Source of the DNA: an uncultured Lachnospiraceae bacterium
GTDB lineage: Bacteria; Bacillota; Clostridia; Lachnospirales; Lachnospiraceae
Assembly (NCBI GenBank): GCA_947623805.1
Contig: CANQHZ010000028.1
Span: 1 to 41,134, forward strand
Direction of reading: 5' to 3'
Length of the DNA stretch: 41,134 nt
The notes under the pieces are model-generated. The model was not told the origin of the DNA and ran no database searches. It worked only from the letters and a program-made list of their open reading frames with translations. How positions within the stretch are numbered: the stretch's first letter is position 1; every line of letters begins with the position of its first letter. Shown here one piece after another: positions 1-8,080 of the stretch. Position numbers and translations under genes: made by a program.

Positions 1-72
<72 letters not shown>

Positions 73-105
73 TTTTGAGATTGAGCTTGCCTTATCTCAT
101 ATATG

Positions 106-179
106 GTGGGTATAGCGCAGCTGGTTAGCGCGTCAGATTGTGGCTCTGAAGGCCCAGGGTTCGAATCCCTGTACCCACC
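106..179 (+). tRNA. tRNA-His (anticodon GTG)
   Basis: Acceptor strands GTGGGTA (106-112) and TACCCAC (172-178) pair fully. The anticodon loop contains GTG and the T-loop is TTCGAAT. The discriminator is C179. A G at 105 can supply the G-1 base that histidyl-tRNA synthetase needs. The 3' CCA is not encoded. Confidence 0.96.
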
Positions 180-183
180 CTCT

Positions 184-255
184 TGGGCTATCGCCAAGCG
201 GTAAGGCACAGGGTTTTGATCCCTGCATTCGCTGGTTCGAATCCAGCTAGCCCAG
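184..255 (+). tRNA. tRNA-Gln (anticodon TTG)
   Basis: Acceptor TGGGCTA (184-190) pairs with TAGCCCA (248-254), discriminator G255. The anticodon loop TTTTGAT carries TTG. The D-arm with AAGCGGTAAGG is typical of bacterial tRNA-Gln. It begins only four bases after tRNA-His, so the two are surely processed from one precursor. No encoded CCA. Confidence 0.96.
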
Positions 256-278
256 TTTCTCTGTCTTAAAATAAATAT

Positions 279-351
279 GGGACACTAGCTCAGTCGGTAG
301 AGCACTTGACTTTTAATCAAGTTGTCGCGGGTTCGATTCCCGCGTGTCTCA
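279..351 (+). tRNA. tRNA-Lys (anticodon TTT)
   Basis: Acceptor GGGACAC (279-285) pairs with GTGTCTC (344-350) with one G-T pair; discriminator A351. The anticodon loop CTTTTAA gives TTT. The T-arm is CGCGGGTTCGATTCCCGCG. It is the last gene of the tRNA array and is followed directly by a terminator hairpin. No encoded CCA. Confidence 0.96.
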
Positions 352-356
352 CTGAT

Positions 357-397
357 AAAACCGCTTGAAATCCATTAATGGTTTTCAAGCGGTTTTT
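357..397 (+). terminator. Rho-independent terminator after the tRNA cluster, probably bidirectional
   Basis: AACCGCTTGAAA (359-370) is perfectly complementary to TTTCAAGCGGTT (383-394), giving a 12-bp stem with a 12-nt loop, followed by T-rich sequence. A-rich sequence on the left side lets the same hairpin end the minus-strand chemoreceptor gene, whose stop codon is at 420. Confidence 0.9.
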
Positions 398-419
398 GGT
401 TTGGCCTTTATTAATTGTA

Positions 420-2399
420 TTAAATCTTATCCGTTTCAGCGTTTGCGACCTTGAAACCTTTGACAAGCTGTTCGAGATTTTTGGACTGGTTGGACAAGGA
501 TTCTGTTGCGGCGGCTGTCTGTTGTGCTGTCGCGGTATTTTCCAATACTACATCTGAAATATTGGAAATTTCGTTGCGAATAATCTTCATGGTATTCGCC
601 TGTTTTGATGTGTCTTGTGTTATAGCCTGGAATGCCTCTGAAATTTCGGCAGAATCATTTACTATGCTGTGGAGGCAGACGGCAGTCTTATCTGCGTACT
701 CTCTGCTTTTGCTAATGTTGCTAAGGCATCCGTCAATCAATTCCGCTGTCTTCTTGGACTCAGCACCGCATTTTATTGCAAGATTTCTTACGGCATCTGC
801 CACAACCGCAAAGCCTTTTCCGTTTTCGCCGGCCCTTGCCGCCTCTACAGAAGCGTTAAGCGCAAGAAGGTTTGTCTGCAGCGCGATAGATTCGATTGCG
901 CCGACAACCTTTCTGATATCGGCGGACATGCTCTCTATTTCTTCGATAACATGGAAAAGCTCCACCATTTCGTCATTTCCATTGCCGATAAGAGTATTGA
1001 GGCTTGCGAGCTTGTTGTTTACGGTCATGCAATGCTCGGAATTGCTGTCGATGCGCTGCGTGATTCCGTTTACTTCAGATTCAAGCTTTTGTATTGAATC
1101 CGACTGCGTCTGCGTGCCTTTTGAAAGCTTGTCGGCGGCTTCCATGAGCTGACATGAACCGTTTAATACGCCGGAAGTAGACTCCTGCACTGCAAGAAGT
1201 AAGTAATTCAAGGTATTGCGTATAGAATTTACGGATTTTGAAAGCTTATTAAATTCCCCGGGATACTGCTTCATATCAGGTTTCGTAAGGTCGCCTTTTA
1301 CGATACTTCCGAGAATATTGTTTGCATCGTTTATGATGTTTGTAAGCGTATCTACAAGCTCTGCACTTGCTGTCTGCAATACTCCTATTTCATTTTTCTT
1401 TTTCTGTTTGTTCCTGCTTATATCGATCGCGAAGTTGCCTTCCGAAATATGTACGACTGCTTTCTGGATTTCAGAAACCGGCTTCAACATAGCGTTTACC
1501 CTGAAAGATAAAAGCAGTGTAAATACAATCATTAAAATAATATTTCCGATGAATGTGACCTGCAGAGCGTCGACTACCTGCATGCGGATTACGGACTGGT
1601 CTTTTGTTATGCCGATTTTCCACTGGGTAGCGTCTATGGTGCTGACCGCCGCGTATTTTTCTTTGCCGTCGTAATCGGTAAATTCGGTCGCCTCAGATGA
1701 TGATAAATTCAAATCGACATATTCTGTAAGTATCGTGTTTCCCTCTTCTTTTGGCAGGAAAGCCTTGTTTTCGTGTGTTATAACGCTGCCGTCAGCAGCC
1801 AGCATAAATGCCTGAACGCTTGAATCTACGCTTATTTCATTGACAATATCAACCAGTCTGTCAATAGTGATATCAGCCAGCACGACAGCTTGTTTGCCTG
1901 CAATCTTGCAGGGCGTTGCGATACTTATAATCATCTGTCCGGTCGCAAAGTCTACATAAGGCGCCGTATATGCTATGCCGCCGGCTTCCATTGCAGCCGT
2001 CCACCATATTCTTGTAGTGGGGTCCAAATCAAGTGTTGAATGGTCTGCGGGAAGTACGCTCTTGTTGTATTCAAAGCAGGCGTAGTACATCAGGGCGTCT
2101 TCGTTTTGCGGCAGGTTAAGTTCCAGATAATCCATAATTCTTTCGGGATTAATATCATTTTGGTAAACCAGAGCATCTTTTATGGTATTGAGGATGCTTG
2201 CCTGCTTTTCCAGCCAACCGTTGATTATTTCAGCATTTTCCGTCGCCTCAGACATTAACTCCGATTTGTTGTTGTCGTTTAAAATTCCATTTACGATAAC
2301 GCTGACGGAAATCTGAGAAACGATTATGATAATCATAATGCAGGCAGCGACGAAAATAGATACGCTTCCCTTTACTGTCCGTGTTTTCTTGTGAGCCAT
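420..2399 (-). CDS. Methyl-accepting chemotaxis protein with dCache sensor domain
   Basis: A 659-residue transmembrane chemoreceptor. The N-terminus is MAHKKTRTVKG followed by a membrane helix (about 13-36). The extracellular part (about 40-280) has dCache_1 features: R-x-W-W near residue 130, then TAPYVDFATGQMIISIA, then VVLADI. These resemble the amino-acid-binding dCache subgroup, which is an inference, and the second aromatic is W rather than the usual Y. A second membrane helix (about 283-302) leads to HAMP (about 303-355) and a cytoplasmic signalling domain with the hairpin-tip sequence ALQTNLLALNASVEAARAGE. The start is supported by AGGAGG nine bases upstream (2409-2414). It should bind CheW/CheA and be methylated by CheR; the CheR/CheB/CheW genes at 9369-12280 are possible partners but are not linked in an operon. 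Confidence 0.95.
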   Translation of the reverse strand: MAHKKTRTVKGSVSIFVAACIMIIIIVSQISVSVIVNGILNDNNKSELMSEATENAEIINGWLEKQASILNTIKDALVYQNDINPERIMDYLELNLPQNEDALMYYACFEYNKSVLPADHSTLDLDPTTRIWWTAAMEAGGIAYTAPYVDFATGQMIISIATPCKIAGKQAVVLADITIDRLVDIVNEISVDSSVQAFMLAADGSVITHENKAFLPKEEGNTILTEYVDLNLSSSEATEFTDYDGKEKYAAVSTIDATQWKIGITKDQSVIRMQVVDALQVTFIGNIILMIVFTLLLSFRVNAMLKPVSEIQKAVVHISEGNFAIDISRNKQKKKNEIGVLQTASAELVDTLTNIINDANNILGSIVKGDLTKPDMKQYPGEFNKLSKSVNSIRNTLNYLLLAVQESTSGVLNGSCQLMEAADKLSKGTQTQSDSIQKLESEVNGITQRIDSNSEHCMTVNNKLASLNTLIGNGNDEMVELFHVIEEIESMSADIRKVVGAIESIALQTNLLALNASVEAARAGENGKGFAVVADAVRNLAIKCGAESKKTAELIDGCLSNISKSREYADKTAVCLHSIVNDSAEISEAFQAITQDTSKQANTMKIIRNEISNISDVVLENTATAQQTAAATESLSNQSKNLEQLVKGFKVANAETDKI

Positions 2400-2449
2400 A
2401 TAGCTTTTCCTCCTGTTATTCTAAATAAAAATAGCAATAGCTACCATAC

Positions 2450-2478
2450 ATTATAACACAATATTTTCGGAAAAACAG
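2450..2478 (-). promoter_or_regulatory. Candidate sigma-A promoter for the chemoreceptor gene
   Basis: Read on the minus strand there is a perfect TATAAT (2450-2455) preceded by TG plus one base (extended -10). A weak -35 (CTGTTT, 2473-2478) lies 17 bases upstream. The predicted start near 2443 leaves a leader of about 44 nt before the ATG. Confidence 0.6.
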
Positions 2479-2511
2479 TATATAAAAAAATAACCTTAAA
2501 ATTAAAACGTG

Positions 2512-2541
2512 AAAAGTGCAATAAATGTGTTGCACTTTTTT
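2512..2541. other. Perfect 10-bp inverted repeat between divergent genes
   Basis: AAAAGTGCAA (2512-2521) and TTGCACTTTT (2530-2539) form a 10-bp stem with an 8-nt loop, followed by further Ts. It lies between divergent genes rather than behind one, and its right arm contains the -35 element of the next plus-strand promoter. An operator is therefore as likely as a terminator. The regulator is unknown. Confidence 0.5.
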
Positions 2542-2558
2542 GTGCGTTATGATAATAT
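2530..2558 (+). promoter_or_regulatory. Candidate sigma-A promoter for the PheB-like/hom/lysC operon
   Basis: TTGCAC (2530-2535), a 17-base spacer and TAATAT (2553-2558). The -35 sits inside the inverted repeat at 2512-2539. The leader of about 115 nt to the first start codon shows only a weak 6-bp hairpin (TTGACG 2584-2589 with CGTCAA 2602-2607). No T-box or lysine riboswitch is recognisable. Confidence 0.5.
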
Positions 2559-2678
2559 GTATCACAGTGACGCACAAATGTCCTTGACGGAAAAACAAGC
2601 GCGTCAAAACAGCATGCGGATTTGGCGAGGCGTTTTTTATCGCTGCGTGCGAGGGACGCTCCGGAATGGAGATTTATA

Positions 2679-3122
2679 ATGAAAGAAACAACAGATTACT
2701 ATGTTGTAAAAAAAAGGGCGCTTCCAGAGGTTTTGCTCAAAGTCGTGGAGGTGAACCGGCTGCTTGAGACAAAGAAAGCCGCATCAGTTCAGGAGGCAGC
2801 CGACATGACAGGGATAAGCAGGAGTTCCTACTATAAATATAAAGACGATATTTTTCCTTTTCATGATTCGGCTCAGGGGACTACGCTTTCGCTCGCCTGC
2901 CAGATGGACGATGAGCCGGGGCTGTTGTCTGATGTTTTGAGGGTGGTCGCTGAGTTTCGGGCGAACATTCTTACTATACACCAGACCATTCCGATTAATG
3001 GTATAGCATCGCTCTCGCTCAGCGTGCAGATACTTGACACTACGGGCGATGTGTCGGAAATGGTGTCGGGCATGGAGCAGATAAGCGGAGTGCGTAATGT
3101 GAAGATTTTGGGACGTCAATAA
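2679..3122 (+). CDS. ACT-domain protein, PheB-like (UPF0735 family)
   Basis: 147 residues, with start ATG 2679 chosen because GGAG (2668-2671) lies seven bases upstream; an in-frame ATG at 2622 has no ribosome binding site. The N-terminal half has a helix-turn-helix-like stretch (VQEAADMTGISRSSYYKYKD). The C-terminal half is an ACT domain (DDEPGLLSDVLRVVAEFRAN and INGIASLSLSVQI). This architecture matches the PheB/UPF0735 family, commonly found just upstream of homoserine dehydrogenase in Firmicutes. The role is presumed regulatory, sensing an amino acid; a chorismate mutase activity suggested by the name PheB is not visible. It is the first gene of an operon with hom, 50 nt away. Confidence 0.85.
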   Translation: MKETTDYYVVKKRALPEVLLKVVEVNRLLETKKAASVQEAADMTGISRSSYYKYKDDIFPFHDSAQGTTLSLACQMDDEPGLLSDVLRVVAEFRANILTIHQTIPINGIASLSLSVQILDTTGDVSEMVSGMEQISGVRNVKILGRQ

Positions 3123-3172
3123 ATAATGGAAAAAGAATGTCGCGCAGTGGAGCGGCGGAATGAGAGGTAGAG

Positions 3173-4378
3173 ATGATTAAGGTAGCGATTTTGGGATACG
3201 GTACGGTCGGCAGCGGAGTGTTTGAAGTAATCAGGAAAAATAAAGATGTGATTAAGAATAAGTTCGCTGAGGGGCTTGAGGTTAAGTATGTGCTTGACTT
3301 AAGGGATTTTGAGGACGACCCTGTAAGCGAGGTGCTGGTGCATGATGTGGATATTATTTTGAATGATTCGGAAGTGGCGATTGTATGTGAGACTATGGGC
3401 GGTGTCAAGCCGGCGTATGATTTCACAAGGCGCGCGCTTGAAAAAGGCAAAAGTGTATGCACTTCAAATAAGGAGCTTGTCGAGAAATACGGGCCCGAGC
3501 TGCTGCAGGTGGCAAAAGAGCACAACTGCAGCTATCTGTTTGAGGCGAGCGTGGGCGGTGGCATACCTATTATAAGGCCGCTTCGGACTTCGCTTGCGCA
3601 GGAGGATATACTTTCAATCACGGGTATATTGAACGGTACGACTAATTATATTCTGACAAAAATGGAGACGGAGGGGCTTGCGTTTGATGATGTCTTAAAA
3701 CGGGCGCAGGAAAAAGGCTATGCCGAAAAAAATCCCGACGCCGACGTGCTTGGCTTTGACGCCTGCCGCAAGATAGCAATCCTTACCTCGCTTGCATATG
3801 GTAAGAATGTGAGCTTTTCGGATATCACGACGGAGGGCATCACCAATATAAAAGACGTTGATTTTGCCTATGCTAAAAAGCTTGGCGCGACGATTAAGCT
3901 TTTTGCCAAGAGCATGAAGAAGAACGACAAATATTACGCGATAGTGGCGCCGTTTATCGTAAGCCCTGAAAATCCGCTGTTTGCCGTAAACGGAGTGTTT
4001 AACGCGATTCTTGTAAACGGCAATATGGGCGGCGAGACAATGTACTACGGCAAGGGTGCGGGCAAGCTTGCGACAGCGAGCGCGGTAGTGTCTGACGTGC
4101 TTGACTGCGCAAGGCATATCGGCAAGCATTTGGAGGTCAAGTGGGACAGCGAAAAGCTTGAAATATCTCCGCTTGACGGTGCCGTGAGAAGATTTTTTGT
4201 GCGCGTTTCCGATACGGACGAGGCGAGGATCAAGAGCGTATTTGGCGATGAGACAGATGTGCTTTCAGGCGTTGTCGACGGCGAGTGCGGCTTTGTCACG
4301 CCTGAGATGACCGAGAAAGAGTATAAAGAAAAGGCCGCTCAGTACGGGAATGTTATAAGCATGATACGCGTGGATTAA
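3173..4378 (+). CDS. hom: Homoserine dehydrogenase
   Basis: 401 residues. Reduces aspartate semialdehyde to homoserine, the branch toward threonine and methionine. The N-terminal Rossmann motif is GYGTVGSG (8-15), with nucleotide-contacting TSNKELV (K100). The catalytic domain shows EASVGGGIPII (124-134), GILNGTTNYIL (151-161) and GFDACRK, with the family Asp/Lys pair D196/K200. The C-terminal 80 residues form an ACT domain, so feedback inhibition, usually by threonine, is expected. The start is supported by GAGG just upstream. It lies between the PheB-like gene and lysC, on the same strand with short gaps. Confidence 0.97.
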   Translation: MIKVAILGYGTVGSGVFEVIRKNKDVIKNKFAEGLEVKYVLDLRDFEDDPVSEVLVHDVDIILNDSEVAIVCETMGGVKPAYDFTRRALEKGKSVCTSNKELVEKYGPELLQVAKEHNCSYLFEASVGGGIPIIRPLRTSLAQEDILSITGILNGTTNYILTKMETEGLAFDDVLKRAQEKGYAEKNPDADVLGFDACRKIAILTSLAYGKNVSFSDITTEGITNIKDVDFAYAKKLGATIKLFAKSMKKNDKYYAIVAPFIVSPENPLFAVNGVFNAILVNGNMGGETMYYGKGAGKLATASAVVSDVLDCARHIGKHLEVKWDSEKLEISPLDGAVRRFFVRVSDTDEARIKSVFGDETDVLSGVVDGECGFVTPEMTEKEYKEKAAQYGNVISMIRVD

Positions 4379-4415
4379 ATTATCTATGTTGAATTAGTGT
4401 GGAGGGAAATATATT

Positions 4416-5735
4416 ATGAAAAAAGTGGTAAAATTCGGCGGCAGCTCACTTGCGAGCGCCGAGCAGTTTATGAAGGTGGGCAATATAATCCGCTCGGACG
4501 AGGAGAGAAGATTTGTTGTCCCGTCAGCGCCGGGAAAACGTTTTGACGGCGATACGAAGGTTACGGATATGCTTTATGCGTGCTATGCGCTTGCGGAAAA
4601 AGACCACAATTTTATGACAGAGATGTCAAAAATCGAGGAGAGGTACAATGAGATTATCGCGGGCTTAAAGCTTGACCTCGATCTTACAAATGAATTTGAC
4701 AGGATAATCGACAATTTCAAGAAAAAGAAGGGAAAGGACTACGCGGCAAGCCGCGGAGAGTATCTGAACGGCATTATCATGGCAAATTACCTTGGCTTTG
4801 AATTTGTCGATCCCGCGGACTCAATCCGCTTTAACGAGGCTGGCGTTTTTGATGCCGAGCTTACAAACAAGCTCCTTTCAAAGCAGCTTGCGGATATGGA
4901 AAGCGCGGTAATCCCGGGCTTTTACGGCGCTATGGCAGACGGCACTGTAAAGACCTTTTCACGCGGCGGCTCTGACATTACAGGCTCTATCGTGGCAAAG
5001 GCAGTCCAGGCGGACGTGTACGAAAACTGGACAGATGTCTCAGGCTTTCTGATTGCGGACCCGCGCATTATCGACAAGCCGCAGGGCATTGACATAATCA
5101 CATACGCCGAGCTCAGGGAGCTTTCTTATATGGGCGCGACAGTCCTTCATGAGGACGCGATTTTCCCTGTCAGAAAAGAGGGTATTCCCATCAATATTAA
5201 AAATACAAACGCTCCCGAGGACGAGGGCACATGGATTGTGGGAAATACGTGCCAGAAGTCGAAGTACGTTATCACGGGCATTGCGGGCAAAAAGGGTTTT
5301 GCTTCGATTAATATAGAGAAAGACATGATGAATTCGGAGGTAGGCTTTGGCAGAAAGGTGCTGCAGGTATTTGAGGAGTACAATATTTCGTTTGAGCACA
5401 TGCCGTCGGGCATTGACACGCTGAGCGTAATGGTTCATCAGTCCGAGTTTGTCGACAAAGAGCAGAATATCCTTTCAGGTATAAACAAGGCGGTAAACCC
5501 CGACAGCATTGATATACAGTCGGATTTGGCTCTTATCGCCGTCGTAGGGCGCGGAATGAGGGCGCAGCGCGGTACGGCGGGCAGGATTTTCTCGGCGCTT
5601 GCGCACGCGAATGTCAATGTAAGAATGATAGACCAAGGCTCAAGTGAGCTGAACATTATAATCGGCGTATCAAACGATGATTTTGAGGCGGCAATCAAGG
5701 CGATATATTCTATCTTTGTAATCACGCGCCTTTAA
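4416..5735 (+). CDS. lysC: Aspartate kinase (lysine-sensitive type likely)
   Basis: 439 residues. Phosphorylates aspartate, the first step toward lysine, threonine and methionine. The N-terminal signature is KFGGSSLAS (6-14), and RGGSDITGSI (183-192) is the amino-acid-kinase nucleotide/substrate loop. The C-terminal region from about 300 holds paired ACT domains (VGFGRKVLQVFEEYNISFEH and RGTAGRIFSALAHANVNVRM) that normally give allosteric control. GGAGG precedes the ATG. It follows hom by 37 nt, so the two enzymes are probably co-transcribed. Which end product inhibits it cannot be read from the sequence. Confidence 0.96.
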   Translation: MKKVVKFGGSSLASAEQFMKVGNIIRSDEERRFVVPSAPGKRFDGDTKVTDMLYACYALAEKDHNFMTEMSKIEERYNEIIAGLKLDLDLTNEFDRIIDNFKKKKGKDYAASRGEYLNGIIMANYLGFEFVDPADSIRFNEAGVFDAELTNKLLSKQLADMESAVIPGFYGAMADGTVKTFSRGGSDITGSIVAKAVQADVYENWTDVSGFLIADPRIIDKPQGIDIITYAELRELSYMGATVLHEDAIFPVRKEGIPINIKNTNAPEDEGTWIVGNTCQKSKYVITGIAGKKGFASINIEKDMMNSEVGFGRKVLQVFEEYNISFEHMPSGIDTLSVMVHQSEFVDKEQNILSGINKAVNPDSIDIQSDLALIAVVGRGMRAQRGTAGRIFSALAHANVNVRMIDQGSSELNIIIGVSNDDFEAAIKAIYSIFVITRL

Positions 5736-5792
5736 TGTAGGGGTTAATACGAATTTTAATGCGAATTTTATTACAGAATGGAGTTGTTACAT

Positions 5793-7181
5793 ATGAGTAA
5801 AGAAACGCAAAACGCGGCAGTCAGCGAGAATAAAATGGGCGTTATGCCCGTAAACAAGCTTATTTTAAATATGTCGTTCCCTATGATGGTGTCTATGCTT
5901 GTGCAGGCGATGTACAATATTGTGGACAGTATTTTCGTGGCGCGCGTAAGCGAGGACGCGCTTACAGCGGTATCGCTTGCGTTCCCAGTTCAGACTCTTT
6001 TGGTGGCAGTCGGAGCGGGCACCAATGTCGGCGTGAACGCGCTTTTGTCAAAGTCGCTTGGCGAGAAGGACTTCAACAGGGCGAACAAGACGGCTATGAA
6101 TGGTATTTTCCTGGCGGTTTTAGGCTTTATAGCGTTTGTGCTCGTAGGGCTTTTGGCGGTAAAGCCGTTTTACTTAAGCCAGGTAAAGACTACGGATTCG
6201 GATATATACACGATGGGCATTTCCTATCTGTCAATAGTCTGCATATGCTCGTTCGGAGTGTTTGCGCAGTTTATTTTTGAAAAGCTTTTGCAGTCTACTG
6301 GTATGACGTTTTACAGCATGATTTCTCAGCTTTCGGGCGCTGTGACAAATATTGTGCTTGACCCGATTTTGATTTTCGGTCTTTTGGGCTTTCCTGCGAT
6401 GGGAGTTGCGGGCGCGGCGATAGCTACGGTTATGGGACAGTGCGTAGGCGCGACGCTTGCGTTTATATTCAACATAAAGAAAAACCACGAGATACAGCTT
6501 TCGGTAAAAGGCTTTAAGCCTGACGGGCAGATTATCGGCAAAATTTACAAGGTCGGCGTACCCTCTATAATAATGCAGGCAATCGGTTCTGTGATGACTT
6601 ATGGAATGAATTTAATCCTCATACAGTTTACATCGACGGCGACAGCGGTATTCGGCGTGTATTTCAAGCTCCAGAGCTTTTTCTTCATGCCTGTTATCGG
6701 ACTGAACAACGGCATGGTGCCGATTATCGCCTACAATTTCGGCGCGGGCAAGCGCAGCCGCATGGTGAGCACTATCAAGTATTCGATGGTGTACGCGTTC
6801 TGTCTGCTGTTCCTTGGATTTTTGGCGTTTGAGTTTATTCCGTCAACTCTTTTGGGGCTGTTTGACGCATCTGAGGAGATGCTCCAGATTGGTTCAAAGG
6901 CGCTGAGAATAATCGGAGTACATTTCCTCGTGGCGTGGTTCTGCATTATCGCGGGCTCGGTATTTCAGGCGGTCGGCAACGGCGTGTACAGCCTTGTCGT
7001 ATCTGTGGCAAGGCAGCTTGTAATCCTGCTTCCTGCGGCGTATATCCTTGCAAAAATCGGCGGGCTTGACCTTGTATGGTGGGCATTCCCCATAGCGGAA
7101 ACAATGTCGCTCACCGTGTCAAGCATTTTCCTTGTGCTCACGTGGAAAAAGGTGATAAGCAAGGTACCTGACAATGTGTGA
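5793..7181 (+). CDS. MATE family multidrug/Na+ antiporter
   Basis: 462 residues from ATG 5793, chosen because GGAG (5780-5783) is nine bases upstream; an in-frame ATG at 5778 overlaps that site. About 12 hydrophobic helices are visible. MATE features include NMSFPMMVSMLVQAMYNIVD near the N-terminus, a tandem two-half arrangement, and QFIFEKLLQSTGM and PVIGLNNGMVPIIAYNFGAG in the loops. It exports cationic compounds in exchange for Na+ or H+ across the cytoplasmic membrane. The substrate is unknown. It lies 57 nt after lysC, so read-through is possible, but no shared function is implied. Confidence 0.93.
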   Translation: MSKETQNAAVSENKMGVMPVNKLILNMSFPMMVSMLVQAMYNIVDSIFVARVSEDALTAVSLAFPVQTLLVAVGAGTNVGVNALLSKSLGEKDFNRANKTAMNGIFLAVLGFIAFVLVGLLAVKPFYLSQVKTTDSDIYTMGISYLSIVCICSFGVFAQFIFEKLLQSTGMTFYSMISQLSGAVTNIVLDPILIFGLLGFPAMGVAGAAIATVMGQCVGATLAFIFNIKKNHEIQLSVKGFKPDGQIIGKIYKVGVPSIIMQAIGSVMTYGMNLILIQFTSTATAVFGVYFKLQSFFFMPVIGLNNGMVPIIAYNFGAGKRSRMVSTIKYSMVYAFCLLFLGFLAFEFIPSTLLGLFDASEEMLQIGSKALRIIGVHFLVAWFCIIAGSVFQAVGNGVYSLVVSVARQLVILLPAAYILAKIGGLDLVWWAFPIAETMSLTVSSIFLVLTWKKVISKVPDNV

Positions 7182-7198
7182 GACCGTGTAGTTTGCGC

Positions 7199-7227
7199 TT
7201 GACATTTATTTGGTGATTTGATATATT
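7199..7227 (+). promoter_or_regulatory. Sigma-A promoter of tRNA-Leu
   Basis: TTGACA (7199-7204), exactly 17 bases, then TATATT (7222-7227). Transcription should begin about 7233-7235, leaving a 5' leader of about 20 nt that RNase P would remove. Confidence 0.85.
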
Positions 7228-7235
7228 AAGTTCTA

Positions 7236-7249
7236 GCGTACCGGTACGC
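7236..7249. repeat. 14-bp perfect palindrome in the tRNA-Leu leader
   Basis: GCGTACCGGTACGC is a perfect palindrome placed between the promoter -10 and the first base of tRNA-Leu (7254), at about +1 to +14 of the transcript. It may be an operator, or a small RNA hairpin with a CCGG loop that affects processing. The function is unknown. Confidence 0.7.
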
Positions 7250-7253
7250 GCAC

Positions 7254-7333
7254 GCGGATATGGCGGAAGTGGCAGACGCGCCAGATTTAGGTTCTGGTGG
7301 GAGACCGTGCAGGTTCAAGTCCTGTTATCCGCA
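7254..7333 (+). tRNA. tRNA-Leu (anticodon TAG)
   Basis: 80 nt with the long variable arm of class II tRNAs (TGGGAGACCGTG). Acceptor GCGGATA (7254-7260) pairs with TATCCGC (7326-7332); discriminator A7333. Anticodon loop TTTAGGT gives TAG. The 3' CCA is not encoded. It is a single-gene transcription unit with its own promoter and terminator. Confidence 0.97.
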
Positions 7334-7337
7334 TTGC

Positions 7338-7379
7338 AAAAAAGCTTAATTTCTAAGATTGTTAGAGATTAAGCTTTTT
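7338..7379 (+). terminator. Rho-independent terminator of tRNA-Leu
   Basis: AAAAAGCTTAAT and ATTAAGCTTTTT arms form a stem of at least 12 bp, extended by inner pairs between TTCTAA and TTAGAG, with a T run on the 3' arm. Confidence 0.85.
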
Positions 7380-7440
7380 CTGTGAAAATTAGGTATTCGG
7401 GCTTGAAAGACGCATCGGGAATAGGAGTATAGAGGGTTTT

Positions 7441-8022
7441 ATGGCAAAGTTATATTATTACTATGGGGCGATGAACAGTTCAAAGACGGCAAATGCGCTT
7501 ATGACGCATTTTAATTATGAGGAGGTCGGGCAGCGCGCGCTTTTGTGCAAGACCGAGGCGGACACGCGCGACGGCGCGAGAAAAATCCGCTCACGCATAG
7601 GTCTTGAAATGGATTGTATATTGCTGAGCGAGCTGCAGGAAATGAGCGAGGAGGAAATAAAAAGCTACGACTGCGTCATAGTCGATGAGGTGCAGTTTGC
7701 GACAAAAGAGCAGATAGATTTCCTATCGGATATAGTGGACTTTATGGACGTGCCCGTGGTCTGCTATGGGCTCAGGGCCGATTTCCAAAACAATCTTTTT
7801 TCGGGCAGCGAGCGTCTGATAGCGATAGCCGATACTATACACGAGATAAAGACGGTCTGCTGGTGCGGCAAAAAGGCAACCTGCAACGCCCGCTACAATG
7901 CTGATGGCATTGTAAGGGACGGAGAGCAGGTAATGCTGGGCGCAAACGACAGCTATGTCGCGCTTTGCCGCAAACACTTTAAACTCGGTATGCTTAATGC
8001 GGACAGCGCCAAAACTATATAG
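7441..8022 (+). CDS. tdk: Thymidine kinase
   Basis: 193 residues, the normal length for the type II family. It phosphorylates thymidine to dTMP in nucleoside salvage in the cytoplasm. The N-terminal P-loop is GAMNSSKT (9-16). VIVDEVQF (79-86) is Walker B with the catalytic acid. The lasso region carries zinc-binding cysteines CWCGKKATC with a further CRKHF near the C-terminus. NARYNADG matches the thymidine-binding loop. GAGGG lies five bases before the ATG. It stands alone between the tRNA-Leu terminator and the convergent CYTH gene. Confidence 0.96.
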   Translation: MAKLYYYYGAMNSSKTANALMTHFNYEEVGQRALLCKTEADTRDGARKIRSRIGLEMDCILLSELQEMSEEEIKSYDCVIVDEVQFATKEQIDFLSDIVDFMDVPVVCYGLRADFQNNLFSGSERLIAIADTIHEIKTVCWCGKKATCNARYNADGIVRDGEQVMLGANDSYVALCRKHFKLGMLNADSAKTI

Positions 8023-8079
8023 GCTGTGACAATATAGGCTGCGACAGCCTTATATCAAAGGCTTGTGAGATGATGTCGC
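8021..8079. other. Two alternative hairpins between convergent genes
   Basis: AGGCTGT (8021-8027) pairs with ACAGCCT (8044-8050), and GCGACA (8041-8046) pairs with TGTCGC (8074-8079). The arms overlap, so the hairpins are mutually exclusive. A short near-direct repeat, TATAGGCTGyGACA, is also present. There is no T run on either strand, so they are poor terminators, but they lie exactly where two convergent genes end. Confidence 0.35.
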
Positions 8080-8080
8080 G

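Noticed and set aside
451-1152. Open frame of 233 codons on the plus strand
   Set aside because: It is antisense to the conserved signalling domain of the chemoreceptor gene and shows no recognisable domain or ribosome binding site.
2416-2607. Small minus-strand frame of 63 codons in the divergent intergenic region
   Set aside because: Overlaps both divergent promoters and the inverted repeat. Its translation is aromatic-rich without a domain, and it has no good ribosome binding site.
2559-2678. Riboswitch or T-box in the PheB-like/hom/lysC leader
   Set aside because: The leader lacks T-box sequence TGGNACC and any recognisable lysine-riboswitch core; only a weak 6-bp hairpin is present.
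5750-5770. CGAATTTTA repeated at 12-base spacing before the MATE gene
   Set aside because: Only nine bases in AT-rich sequence, two copies; too little to call a regulatory repeat.
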